A stretch of 64,000 nucleotides of DNA from Actinokineospora bangkokensis (GTDB lineage Bacteria; Actinomycetota; Actinomycetes; Mycobacteriales; Pseudonocardiaceae): NCBI RefSeq assembly GCF_001940455.1, contig NZ_MKQR01000002.1, forward strand, positions 155,030 to 219,029, written 5' to 3'. Shown here one piece after another: positions 8,165 to 16,077 of the stretch. The notes beneath the pieces were generated by a model that saw nothing but the letters and a program-made list of their open reading frames with translations, did not search any database and had not been told where the DNA came from. Each line of letters starts with the position of its first letter. Position 1 is the first letter of the stretch. The position numbers were made by a program, and so were the translations under genes.

Positions 8165-8677
8165 ATGGCTGACCTGACCGAGCTCGAGCAGCAGAGCCTC
8201 GACGAGATCCCGCACCCCTCGCTGCCCGACGGCTCGAACATCTACGGCGGCACGAAGGTCTTCCCCGATTACCAGGCCGAGCCGGGCCAGTCCTACTTCA
8301 CCCTGGTGCACGGCATCGCGCACGAGTCCTCGGTGAGCTTCGTGGCGATCCTGCAGGCGACCAGGGCGCTGCGCAAGGGCTTCGAGTCCGCCATCTACTT
8401 CTACGGCCCCGGCGCGATGAACGCCATGGCCACCCGCGGCTTCCCCACCACCGGCAACTCCGCCTTCCCGGGCGAGCACAACATCAACGACTCGCTGAAG
8501 ACCTTCATCAAGGAGGGCGGCAAGGTCTACGCCTGCCGCTTCGGCCTGTCGCTGCACGGCCTGCGCGAGGAGGACCTCATCGAGGGCGTCATCCCCACGC
8601 ACCCGCTGGACGTGCAGGACGCGCTCATCCACTACGCCCGCAAGGGCGCGATCATCAACTCCACCTACATGTGGTGA
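8165..8677 (+). CDS. MSMEG_0572/Sll0783-family nitrogen starvation response protein
   Basis: A 170-residue cytoplasmic protein with the conserved segments NIYGGTKVFPDYQAEPGQ, HGIAHESSVSF and FYGPGAMNAMATRGFPTTG. It is the signature protein of the Nit1C cluster. Its homologue Sll0783 of Synechocystis is induced by nitrogen starvation and affects polyhydroxybutyrate formation; the reaction is not established. A GCAAGGAGAACGCTGCC leader gives a good AGGAG ribosome site. A strong hairpin follows 6 bp after the stop. Confidence 0.9.
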   Translation: MADLTELEQQSLDEIPHPSLPDGSNIYGGTKVFPDYQAEPGQSYFTLVHGIAHESSVSFVAILQATRALRKGFESAIYFYGPGAMNAMATRGFPTTGNSAFPGEHNINDSLKTFIKEGGKVYACRFGLSLHGLREEDLIEGVIPTHPLDVQDALIHYARKGAIINSTYMW

Positions 8678-8683
8678 CCGGGT

Positions 8684-8715
8684 GGCGGTGGGCGCGGGCG
8701 ACCGCGCCCACCGCC
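8684..8715 (+). terminator. Perfect 14-bp hairpin inside the Nit1C operon
   Basis: GGCGGTGGGCGCGG (8684-8697) pairs perfectly with CCGCGCCCACCGCC (8702-8715) around a GCGA loop. It lies just after the Sll0783-type stop and 38 bp before the radical SAM start. There is no U-tract, as usual in high-GC actinomycetes. It may be a partial terminator, an mRNA-stabilising stem, or a processing site giving the upstream gene higher expression. Confidence 0.6.
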
Positions 8716-8753
8716 GGGACCGGGGTCGACCCCCGGGGAACAAGGAGCCGCAC

Positions 8754-9839
8754 GTGAGCATCGAGACCACCCAGGACGCCGCCACCACCCCGTTCGCCAC
8801 CCGCGTCGACCTCGCCCTGCTCGGCGCCCGCGTCGACGCGCCGGTGTCGCGCAGCAAGGGCGCGGGCCCCAGCGACGACGGCCACGTCGTGCTGGACGGC
8901 GCGAACGCCACCCTCCCGACCAACCCGGACTCGCCCTACTCGGTGCGCGGCGGCCGGGTCTTCCGCGGCACCCTCGACCTCGGGCTCAGCGTGGAACCCG
9001 TGCGCAGGCCGAAGTTCTACGACCTGAGCACCGCCGACGGCACCCGCTACGACAAGATCGCCCTGCTGCACGGCCGCGACGTGCTCGCCACGACCGTCGT
9101 GCAGACCTGCATCCGCTACGCCGAGGACCTGCGCTGCAAGTTCTGCGCCATCGAGGAATCGCTGCGCAACGGCGACACCATCGCCGCCAAGACCCCCGCG
9201 CAGCTGGCCGAGGTCGCGGAGGCCGCCGTGCGGCTCGACGGCGTCAAGCAGATGGTGATGACCACCGGCACCACCGCCGGGGCCGACCGCGGCGCCCGGC
9301 CGCTGGTGCGCTGCGTGAAGGCCGTGCTCGACGCCGTGCCGGGACTGCCGGTGCAGGTGCAGATCGAGCCCCCGCGCGACCTGTCGGTCATCCAGGAGCT
9401 CAAGGACGCGGGCGCCACCTCCATCGGCATCCACGTCGAGTCGCTGGACGACCGCGTCCGCGCCGAGTGGATGCCCTCCAAGGGCCTGATCCCGATGGCC
9501 GAGTACGAGGCGGCCTGGGACGAGGCCGTGCGCGCGTTCGGCCGCAACAAGGTCTCCACCTACCTGCTCATCGGCCTCGGCGACGACCCGGACGAGCTGG
9601 TCGCGGGCGCCGGGCGGCTCATCGACCGCGGCGTCTACCCGTTCGTCGTGCCGTTCCGGCCGATGCTGGGCACCCTCGCCCGCCGCGACGGCGCCACCGC
9701 GCCCAGCCCCGAGCTGGTGCGCGAGGTGACCCTGCGGGTGGCCGCGCTGCTGCGCGCCGCCGCGATGACCGGCGCCGACCAGGGCGCCGGGTGCGCGGCC
9801 TGCGGGGCGTGCAGCGTGCTCTCGGCGGCGGGGGGCTGA
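8754..9839 (+). CDS. MSMEG_0568-family radical SAM enzyme
   Basis: A 361-residue protein. The cluster-binding cysteines are in TCIRYAEDLRCKFC, giving C-x8-C-x2-C rather than the canonical C-x3-C-x2-C; FCAIEE then follows as in the lipoyl/biotin synthase branch. A second cysteine group, CAACGAC (C-x2-C-x2-C), lies near the C-terminus and could hold an auxiliary cluster. The family is a core Nit1C component (NitD-like). GTG 8754 follows an AAGGAG site at good spacing; longer upstream frames cross the hairpin. Confidence 0.85.
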   Translation: MSIETTQDAATTPFATRVDLALLGARVDAPVSRSKGAGPSDDGHVVLDGANATLPTNPDSPYSVRGGRVFRGTLDLGLSVEPVRRPKFYDLSTADGTRYDKIALLHGRDVLATTVVQTCIRYAEDLRCKFCAIEESLRNGDTIAAKTPAQLAEVAEAAVRLDGVKQMVMTTGTTAGADRGARPLVRCVKAVLDAVPGLPVQVQIEPPRDLSVIQELKDAGATSIGIHVESLDDRVRAEWMPSKGLIPMAEYEAAWDEAVRAFGRNKVSTYLLIGLGDDPDELVAGAGRLIDRGVYPFVVPFRPMLGTLARRDGATAPSPELVREVTLRVAALLRAAAMTGADQGAGCAACGACSVLSAAGG

Positions 9840-9843
9840 GCCG

Positions 9844-11247
9844 GTGCTGGGAGAGGGCAGCGTGCTCGGCGAGGTGCTGATCGGCGCACCGGCGCGGGCG
9901 CACCAGCTGGTCGAGCGGGCCGACGACGCCGCGGTGGCGGCCTACCGGGCGCTGCGCCGGGAGGTCTTCGTCGAGCAGCAGGGCCTGTTCGACGACGACC
10001 TGGACTGGCGCGACGAGGACCCGCGCACGGTCGTGCTCGTCGCCCGCGACGCCGCCGGGCAGGTCATCGGCGGCGTCCGGCTCGGACCCGCCCGGCCCGG
10101 CCCGGACGTGGGCTGGTGGGTCGGCGGCAGGCTCGTGGTGCGCCGCGGCGCCGGGCCGGTCGGCACCGGCAGCGCCCTGGTGCGCGCCGCCTGCGCGCAC
10201 GCCGAGGGCGCGGGCGCGCTGCGCTTCGACGCCACCGTCCAACCTGCCAACGAGCGGCTCTTCCACCGCATCGGCTGGCGCACCGTGCGCCCGGTCCAGG
10301 TCGCGGGCGCCGACCACGTGCTCATGCGCTGGCCCATCGGGCGGGTCGCCGCGCTGGCCGAGGCCACCAAGCGCCAGCTCGGCGCGCTGCTGGACGGGCT
10401 GGCGCCCGGTGGGCCCGGGTTCGTCGGCGACGACGGCGCCCCCGTCCCCGGCAGCGACCTGGTCGCCGCCTGCGACGCGGTGGTGCCCGCCATGGTCGAG
10501 CGCGACCCGGAGTGGGCGGGCTGGTGCGCGGTCCTGGTCAACCTCAACGACCTGGCCGCCATGGGCGCCACCCCCGTCGGCATCCTCGACGCCGTGGGCG
10601 CCCGCGACGCCGCCTGCGTGCGGCGCGTGCTCACGGGCCTGCGCAAGGCGGCCGCCGCCTACGGCGTGCCGGTGCTCGGCGGGCACACCCAGTTCGGCGT
10701 CCCGGCCGCGCTGTCGGTCACCGCGCTGGGCCGCACCGACCACCCGGTGCCCGGCGGCGGCGGGCGACCGGGCCACCACGTCACCCTCACCGCGGACCTG
10801 GGCGGCTCCTGGCGCCCCGGCTACGCGGGCAGGCAGTGGGACTCCAGCACCTCCCGGACCCCGGCCGAGCTGGCGACCATGCTGGCCTCGGTCGGCCGGG
10901 CCCGGCCCGCGGCGGCCAAGGACGTCTCGATGGCGGGCGTCGTGGGCACCCTCGGCATGCTCGCCGAGGCCAGCGGGTGCGGCGCGGTGCTCGACGTGGC
11001 GGCCGCGCCGCGCCCGGCGGGCGCCACCGCGGGGGACTGGTTGACCTGCTTCCCCGGCTTCGCCGTGCTCACCGCCGACCGGCCCGGCGCCGACCCGCTG
11101 CCCGCGGGCCCGGCCACCGGCGCGGTGTGCGGCGAGCTCGTGGCGGGCGCGGGGGTCGGGCTGCGCTGGCCCGACGGCGAGACCACCGAGGCGATCACCG
11201 CGACGGTCACCGGAATGGGACCCGCGACAGGGATGGGGACGGCATGA
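9844..11247 (+). CDS. Fused GNAT acetyltransferase / AIR-synthase-like protein (MSMEG_0567 type)
   Basis: A 467-residue two-domain protein. Residues of about 1-165 are a GNAT domain (VFVEQQGLF, VIGGVRLGP, then an RRGAG-type coenzyme-A loop). Residues of about 180-455 resemble the PurM/AIR-synthase fold, with GDDGAPVPGSDLVAACDAV and NDLAAMGATPVGI, an ATP-site-like region. In cyanobacteria the two parts are separate genes (Sll0786 and Sll0787), while in M. smegmatis they are fused. The PurM-like part suggests ATP-dependent activation of an amide or formyl oxygen. GTG 9844 is only 4 bp after the radical SAM stop. Confidence 0.85.
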   Translation: MLGEGSVLGEVLIGAPARAHQLVERADDAAVAAYRALRREVFVEQQGLFDDDLDWRDEDPRTVVLVARDAAGQVIGGVRLGPARPGPDVGWWVGGRLVVRRGAGPVGTGSALVRAACAHAEGAGALRFDATVQPANERLFHRIGWRTVRPVQVAGADHVLMRWPIGRVAALAEATKRQLGALLDGLAPGGPGFVGDDGAPVPGSDLVAACDAVVPAMVERDPEWAGWCAVLVNLNDLAAMGATPVGILDAVGARDAACVRRVLTGLRKAAAAYGVPVLGGHTQFGVPAALSVTALGRTDHPVPGGGGRPGHHVTLTADLGGSWRPGYAGRQWDSSTSRTPAELATMLASVGRARPAAAKDVSMAGVVGTLGMLAEASGCGAVLDVAAAPRPAGATAGDWLTCFPGFAVLTADRPGADPLPAGPATGAVCGELVAGAGVGLRWPDGETTEAITATVTGMGPATGMGTA

Positions 11248-12089
11248 GCGGCTTGCGGATGGCGGCCGTCGCGGACAACTTCGACCGCGACCTGGAAGCG
11301 GACTTCGCCAAGGTGGCGGCGCACATCGCCGCGGCGCGGGCGCGGGGGGTGCGGCTGCTCGCCCTGCCCGAGGCGACCCTGGGCGGCTACCTGCTCTCCC
11401 TCGACGGCACCGCGGGCAACCCGCCCGCGCTCGCCGTCGACGGGCCCGAGGTCAAGCGGCTCGCCGCGCTCGCGGGCGACATGGTGGTCACCGCCGGGTA
11501 CTGCGAGGACGCGGGCGAGGTCACCTACAACAGCGTCGTGTGCGTCACCGGCGACGGCGTGCTGGGCAACCACCGCAAGGTGCACCAGCCGCTCAACGAG
11601 GACGCCAACTACCGGGCGGGCACCGGCTTCGCCGCCTTCGACACGCCGGTGGGCAGGCTCGGCATGATGATCTGCTACGACAAAGCCTTCCCCGAGTCGG
11701 CCAGGGCGCTGGCCCTCGACGGCGCCGAGGTCATCGTGTGCGTCTCGGCCTGGCCGGGGGCGGCCACCAACCCCGACCCCGACCTGGCCAAGGACCGGTG
11801 GAAGCGCCGGTTCGACCTGTTCGACCGCGCCCGCGCCCTGGAGAACCAGGTGGTGTGGCTCTCGGCCAACCAGAGCGGCACCTTCGGCAGCATGCGCTTC
11901 GTGGCCAGCGCCAAGGTCGTCGACCCCGGCGGCGAGGTCGTCGCCGACACCGGCGTCGGCCCGGGCATGGCCGTCGCCGAGATCGACGTGCGGGAGGCGC
12001 TGGTCGTGGCGCGCCGGGCCATGGGCCACCTGCGCGACCGGCGGCCGGAGGCCTACCCTGCCCTCGGCGGACACCTGGTGGAGGCGTAG
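11244..12089 (+). CDS. Nit1-type carbon-nitrogen hydrolase (nitrilase), intact catalytic triad
   Basis: A 281-residue nitrilase-superfamily enzyme. The triad is complete: Glu43 in LALPEATLGG, Lys112 in NHRKVHQP and Cys144 in MMICYDKAFPE. It is the Nit1/NitC member of the cluster; the Pseudomonas homologue acts on nitriles and is needed for growth on cyanide. The ATGA overlap with the GNAT-AIR fusion implies tight co-expression. It is followed 8 bp later by a closely related paralogue with a degenerate active site, so this copy is presumably the catalytic one. Confidence 0.9.
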   Translation: MSGLRMAAVADNFDRDLEADFAKVAAHIAAARARGVRLLALPEATLGGYLLSLDGTAGNPPALAVDGPEVKRLAALAGDMVVTAGYCEDAGEVTYNSVVCVTGDGVLGNHRKVHQPLNEDANYRAGTGFAAFDTPVGRLGMMICYDKAFPESARALALDGAEVIVCVSAWPGAATNPDPDLAKDRWKRRFDLFDRARALENQVVWLSANQSGTFGSMRFVASAKVVDPGGEVVADTGVGPGMAVAEIDVREALVVARRAMGHLRDRRPEAYPALGGHLVEA

Positions 12090-12097
12090 GAGCTCGG

Positions 12098-12931
12098 ATG
12101 CTCAAGATCGGCGCGGTGGCCGCGGCGTTCGGCCGCGACCTGGACTCCGACCTGCGGCGGGTGGCGACGCTCATCGAGCACGCCCGCCGGGACGGGGTCG
12201 CCCTGCTGGTCCTGCCCGACGCCGCGCTCGGCGGCTACCTCGCCGACCTGCGCGACCCGGACCCGGAGTCGCTGCCGCCCGCGCTGGCCCCCGACGACGA
12301 CCACGTGCGCCGGGTGTGCGCGCTGGCCGCGGAGATGGTCGTCTGCTTCGGCTTCTGCGAGGCCGACGGCGACCGCCGCTACAACTCCGCGCTGTGCGTC
12401 ACCGGCGACGGCGTGCTCGGCAGCCACCGCAAGGTCCACCAACCGGCCGGGGAGTCGCTGGCCTACGCCGCGGGTGACCGGTTCGCCGCCTTCGACACCC
12501 CGGTCGGCCGGGTCGGCATGCTCATCGACTACGACAAGACCTTCCCCGAGTCCGCCCGCGCCCTGGCCCTCGACGGCGCCGAGGTCATCGCGGCCCTGTC
12601 GGCGTGGCCCACCAGCATCACCAACCGGGCGCCGCGGATGGCCCAGGACCGCCAGTCCCGCCTGTTCGACCTCTACGACCAGGCCCGCGCCGCGGAGAAC
12701 CAGGTCGTGCTGGCCTCGTCGAACCAGACCGGGTCGCTGGGCGGGATGCGCTTCCTCGGCCAGGCCAAGGTCGTCGGCCCCGGCGGCGACGTGCTCGCCC
12801 GCACCTGGTCCAAGGCCGGCATCGCCATCGCCGAACTCGACGTCGCCGCCGAGATCGCCACCGCCCGCCGCGTCCTCGACCACCTCACCGAGCGCAAGCC
12901 CGAGGCCTACCGGACGGAGGAGCCCGCGTGA
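12098..12931 (+). CDS. Nitrilase paralogue with degenerate active site (pseudo-nitrilase)
   Basis: A 277-residue protein that aligns with the preceding nitrilase almost throughout. Shared blocks include YNSALCVTGDGVLG, HRKVHQP and FDTPVGRVGM. The catalytic Glu is Asp41 (VLPDAALGG) and the nucleophilic Cys is Asp144 (LIDYDKTFPE, codon 12527-12529), while Lys112 remains. Without the Cys, nitrilase chemistry is not expected. It could be a non-catalytic partner of the intact copy (the superfamily forms dimers and spirals), a ligand sensor, or an Asp-dependent enzyme. An AGGAG site precedes ATG 12098, and the GTGA overlap with the glycosyltransferase shows it is part of the operon and not decaying. 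Confidence 0.85.
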   Translation: MLKIGAVAAAFGRDLDSDLRRVATLIEHARRDGVALLVLPDAALGGYLADLRDPDPESLPPALAPDDDHVRRVCALAAEMVVCFGFCEADGDRRYNSALCVTGDGVLGSHRKVHQPAGESLAYAAGDRFAAFDTPVGRVGMLIDYDKTFPESARALALDGAEVIAALSAWPTSITNRAPRMAQDRQSRLFDLYDQARAAENQVVLASSNQTGSLGGMRFLGQAKVVGPGGDVLARTWSKAGIAIAELDVAAEIATARRVLDHLTERKPEAYRTEEPA

Positions 12932-13998
12932 GGATCGCCCTGCTGACCTACTCCTCCAAACCCCGCGGCGGGGTCGTCCACACCCTCTGCCTGGCCGAGG
13001 CCCTGGCCGCCGCGGGCGCCGACGTGACCGTCTGGACCCTGGGCCGCGGCGGCGACTCCGGCTTCTTCCGGCCGGTCGACCCCGCGGTGTCGCTGCGCGT
13101 GGTGCCCTTCCCGGACGTGCCGGGGGAAGGGGTCGGCGCCCGGATCCTGCGGTCCATCGCCGTGCTGCGCGAGGCCTTCGACCCGAACGCCTACGACATC
13201 GTGCACGCCCAGGACTGCATCAGCGCCAACGCCGTGGGCCGGTGCGTGCGCACCGTGCACCACATCGACCACTTCACCACCCCGGAGTTGGCCGAGTGCC
13301 ACGAGCGCGCGATCGTGCGGCCCTACGCGCACGTGTGCGTCTCCGAGGCCGTGGCGGCGGAGTTGCGCGCGGGGTGGGGGCTATCGCCCGCGGTGATCCC
13401 GAACGGCGTCGCCGCTGAGCGGTTCGCGGCGGCCGTCGGATCGGCTTCGGCGTCGGCGTGGCGGGAGAAGCTGGGGCGGTACGTGCTCTCGGTCGGGGGG
13501 ATCGAGCCGCGCAAGGGGTCACTGGAGCTGCTGGAGGCGTTCGCGCGGGTGGGGTTGGCGGACGTGCGGCTGGTGATCGCTGGGGGTGAGACGCTGTTCG
13601 ACTACCGCGAGTACCGGACGCGGTGGGAGCAGCGGGCGGAGGAACTGGGCGTGGTGCCGGAGGTCCTGGGGCCGGTGGACGACGCGGACCTGCCGGGGCT
13701 GGTGGCGGGGGCAAGCGCTTTCGCCTTCCCGTCCACGAAGGAGGGCTTCGGGCTCGCCGCGATGGAGGCCCTGGCGGCGTCGGTGCCGCTGGTGGTGAGC
13801 GACCTGCCGGTGCTGCGGGAGGTGTTCACCGGCGCCGCGTTCTTCGGCGCCACCCCGTCCGACTTGGCGACGGGCTTGCGGGAGGCCCTGGAGAACCCGA
13901 ACCCCCGACGCCGCGACGTGGGCCGCGCACTGGCCGCCCGCTACACCTGGGACGCGGCCGCGGCCAAGCACCTGGAGTTCTACGCGTCCCTGGCGTGA
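12928..13998 (+). CDS. MSMEG_0565-family glycosyltransferase
   Basis: A 356-residue GT4-type retaining glycosyltransferase. It has an N-terminal Rossmann start with KPRGGVVHTL, VIPNGVAAERF between domains, VGGIEPRKGSLELLEAF as the donor-binding start of the second domain, and PSTKEGFGLAAMEALA as the E-x7-E motif. It is the last gene of the Nit1C cluster, with its GTG overlapping the previous stop. This suggests the product of the pathway is glycosylated, though donor and acceptor are unknown. GTG 12928 is the only start that keeps the full N-terminal strand. Confidence 0.85.
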   Translation: MRIALLTYSSKPRGGVVHTLCLAEALAAAGADVTVWTLGRGGDSGFFRPVDPAVSLRVVPFPDVPGEGVGARILRSIAVLREAFDPNAYDIVHAQDCISANAVGRCVRTVHHIDHFTTPELAECHERAIVRPYAHVCVSEAVAAELRAGWGLSPAVIPNGVAAERFAAAVGSASASAWREKLGRYVLSVGGIEPRKGSLELLEAFARVGLADVRLVIAGGETLFDYREYRTRWEQRAEELGVVPEVLGPVDDADLPGLVAGASAFAFPSTKEGFGLAAMEALAASVPLVVSDLPVLREVFTGAAFFGATPSDLATGLREALENPNPRRRDVGRALAARYTWDAAAAKHLEFYASLA

Positions 13999-14121
13999 CC
14001 GGGAACGGCCTCATGGGTGGTCTCCGCAGGATGCGCGTCCTGGACCCCGGGTGTTCGACATGATCGGGGGATGTCAGAGGTTGTCCCCGTGCCTTGCGTC
14101 TCGCCGCCGCATGTGCGCGCT

Positions 14122-14550
14122 ATGGCCACGAAGTGGTTGCGGCTCGTGGTCGTGCTGATCCTGCCGCTGCTGCTTGCTGCGAAGTGCCCTGGCGGGGCGG
14201 TGGTGGGTCAGGCTTGCGGTGTCAGCTATCAGGGACCATCGGTGTCGTCGGGTCAGGTGGTCGTTGTCGTGCACCCTGCCTGTGACCCCAAGCCCGCCTC
14301 GCACACCCTCTACGCCGGTCTCCAGCTCGCGGTGGGTGGGGAATGGGTGGGGCAGGGGAACGAGACCGTGGTGGCCCGGGTTCCGGACGCGGCCGGGTTC
14401 GATGTCCGGCTCGCCGCGCCGTGTCGGGAGGGCACCTACCGGGCGAAGGTGCGTGCGGCCGGGCTGGGGCCGGACGGGGTGAGCGAGTTCGGGTTCGACG
14501 AGTTCGGCCCCGAGCGGGCTTTCACCCTGGTCGAGTGCGCCGGAGGGTGA
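14122..14550 (+). CDS. Small exported protein of unknown function
   Basis: A 142-residue protein from ATG 14122. It has a basic then hydrophobic leader (KWLRLVVVLILPLLLAAKC) like a signal peptide; the Cys is preceded by Lys, so a canonical lipobox is absent. The mature part has four more Cys and a beta-rich pattern ending AFTLVECAGG. ATG 14071 is an alternative start giving a longer basic leader; neither has a strong ribosome site. It stands alone after the Nit1C cluster. No family recognised. Confidence 0.55.
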   Translation: MATKWLRLVVVLILPLLLAAKCPGGAVVGQACGVSYQGPSVSSGQVVVVVHPACDPKPASHTLYAGLQLAVGGEWVGQGNETVVARVPDAAGFDVRLAAPCREGTYRAKVRAAGLGPDGVSEFGFDEFGPERAFTLVECAGG

Positions 14551-14589
14551 GGCGTAGCGCGCGGCCGGGCGGTGGGTCACCATGAGCGG

Positions 14590-14985
14590 GTGAACGAACT
14601 GCCGCACGCGACCGAGTACACGGGCCGCCGCGTCCGCTGGTGCGGGGACCGGGTGGAGGGCCTGACCGCGGCTTATGTCGACGAGATCGCTCACGGCGGG
14701 ACACGACCCCCCGGCCCCGCGGACCGGTGCACGCTGGAGCCGGGCGCGCTGGGCACGGTGGGCGACCTGGTCGACGTAGGCGACATCGGCCACGTCTACA
14801 CCTTGCACTTCGACAGCGGGTACCGCTTGGACACGCCTCTGCCTGGCGACTTGGCGGCGTTCGTGGACGGCAACACTCCGGCAGGCCCGACCGTCGCCGG
14901 AGGTGGGTACGGGCTTCCCCGGCCGCCCCGCCGCGGCGTTCGCTCCGCGTTGGCCCGCCTGCGGCGCCGCTTCCTGCCCACCTAG
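14590..14985 (+). CDS. Small hypothetical protein ending in the CRISPR array
   Basis: A 131-residue frame from GTG 14590. It is soluble, with a basic C-terminal tail (RSALARLRRRFLPT), and no family was recognised. VGDIGHVYTLHFDSGYRLDTP suggests a small beta-barrel like SH3 or KOW folds. Its TAG stop (14983-14985) lies inside the degenerate last repeat of the CRISPR array, so the array's distal end abuts this gene directly. Codon use looks like coding DNA, but the start is uncertain. Confidence 0.5.
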   Translation: MNELPHATEYTGRRVRWCGDRVEGLTAAYVDEIAHGGTRPPGPADRCTLEPGALGTVGDLVDVGDIGHVYTLHFDSGYRLDTPLPGDLAAFVDGNTPAGPTVAGGGYGLPRPPRRGVRSALARLRRRFLPT

Positions 14986-15620
14986 CCACCCCGCTTGCGC
15001 GGGGAGGACGAGTACGCGGCGTTGGCCGGGGCCATCTGGTATGGAACAGCCCCGCTCGCGCGGGGAGGACCAGAGCACCAGGCGCCGGGGCGGCGACGTG
15101 GTTGGGAATAGCCCCGCTCGCGCGGGGAGGACGGCAAACCCCTGCGCTACGACGCCCTCGAACCGGGAACAGCCCCGCTCGCGCGGGGAGGACTACTTGA
15201 CCTGGAACATGGCGGCCCCGTTCTGGGGAACAGCCCCGCTCGCGCGGGGAAGACCGCACCTACGACGGCGCCGTCTGGCCCGGCCTGGGAACAGCCCCGC
15301 TCGCGCGGGGAAGACTACAAGACCGCCCGGGCCGCGGACGTCGCCGAGGGAACAGCCCCGCTCGCGCGGGGAAGACCGCCAGCTCGAACAGGCGGCGCAG
15401 CCGCACCACGGAACAGCCCCGCTCGCGCGGGGAAGACCCCTTGTCCCGCACGTCACCCCGGAACCACACGGGAACAGCCCCGCTCGCGCGGGGAAGCCTG
15501 GGTGGCTGCGCTGGGGGACGAGCCGATGACGGGAACAGCCCCGCTCGCGCGGGGAAGACGAGTTGGAGGGCGCCGCCCGGGATCTGGCGGTGGGAACAGC
15601 CCCGCTCGCGCGGGAAAGAC
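14982..15620 (-). CRISPR. Type I-E-like CRISPR array, 11 repeats and 10 spacers, no cas genes nearby
   Basis: Repeats are 28 nt and spacers 33 or 34 nt (61-nt period). Repeat spans: 14982-15009 (degenerate), 15043-15070, 15105-15132, 15166-15193, 15227-15254, 15288-15315, 15349-15376, 15410-15437, 15471-15498, 15532-15559 and 15593-15620. On the minus strand each begins GTCTTCCCCGCGCGAGCGGG and continues GCTGTTCC; the CCCCGC/GCGGGG stem with a four-base loop is typical of type I-E. The degenerate repeat at the low-coordinate end implies that the leader is at the high-coordinate end and transcription is on the minus strand. The four repeats at the low end read GTCCTCC, the others GTCTTCC (GTCTTTC in the leader-proximal one). 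No cas1, cas2, cas3 or cascade gene occurs in this window. Confidence 0.95.
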
Positions 15621-15952
15621 ACTTGCCGAACTGGGACGATACACCGTGTTGGGGTGCTCTGGCATCACTTTCTAGCTAGGTACGTCGGCCGCTCGGGGCA
15701 GCCAAACCTCGCCGCGGTTGGTCGGTCGTCAGCCTCGACCGGCGAAAGCTTCAGGGCTTCAGCCGCAACGGAGTAGCAAAGTCTGTTGATCACGGAACCG
15801 CGCGCCGAATGCGTCGTCAGAGCACGACTTGCGGGATTCGCCAAGCTTGATCAGCAGTCCAGGATGGCGCGGACGTCGGCGGTGCGCCGGATCGACCCGC
15901 GCACCGTGGCTTCACCGAGATGGGTCGAGCCCCGCGCACGGCCCGTGCCCCG
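15621..15952 (-). promoter_or_regulatory. Putative CRISPR leader and non-coding gap
   Basis: 332 bp with no supported gene between the leader-proximal repeat and a truncated HD-domain ORF. The first 60-70 bases, around TTTCTAGCTAGGTACG (15670-15685), are less GC-rich than the surroundings, as expected of a leader with the crRNA promoter reading toward the array. No further repeat copy is present. The remainder has interrupted frames only. Confidence 0.4.
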
Positions 15953-16066
15953 TTACTCGCCGGCTTGCACTCGCACCTCCGCGTGCCACCACCCCGACCG
16001 CCGGATGCGCTTCAACACCCCGAGCTCATAGCCGAAAGCCGCGATCCCAGCAGCATCTCCGGACAC
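15953..16066 (-). pseudogene. Truncated N-terminus of an HD-domain protein
   Basis: A 37-codon ORF from GTG 16066, 11 bp after the RibD-like stop, with a GGGGGCGA ribosome site. It contains FGYELGVLKRIRRSGWWHA, which I recognise as the conserved start of actinobacterial HD-domain (YfbR-like, HD_3) hydrolases. There it normally leads into GVRDPESVAEHSF and the HD site. Here the frame changes to EVRVQAGE and stops, so the catalytic part is missing. Deletion or replacement near the CRISPR leader is the likely cause. Confidence 0.55.
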
Positions 16067-16077
16067 AGCTCGCCCCC

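Noticed and set aside
14122..14550. Lipoprotein signal in the small exported protein
   Set aside because: The residue before the Cys is Lys, which signal peptidase II does not accept.
14982..15620. CRISPR array transcribed on the plus strand
   Set aside because: The repeat on the plus strand starts GGAACAG and does not match the type I-E orientation; the degenerate repeat is at the low-coordinate end, which fits a minus-strand array.
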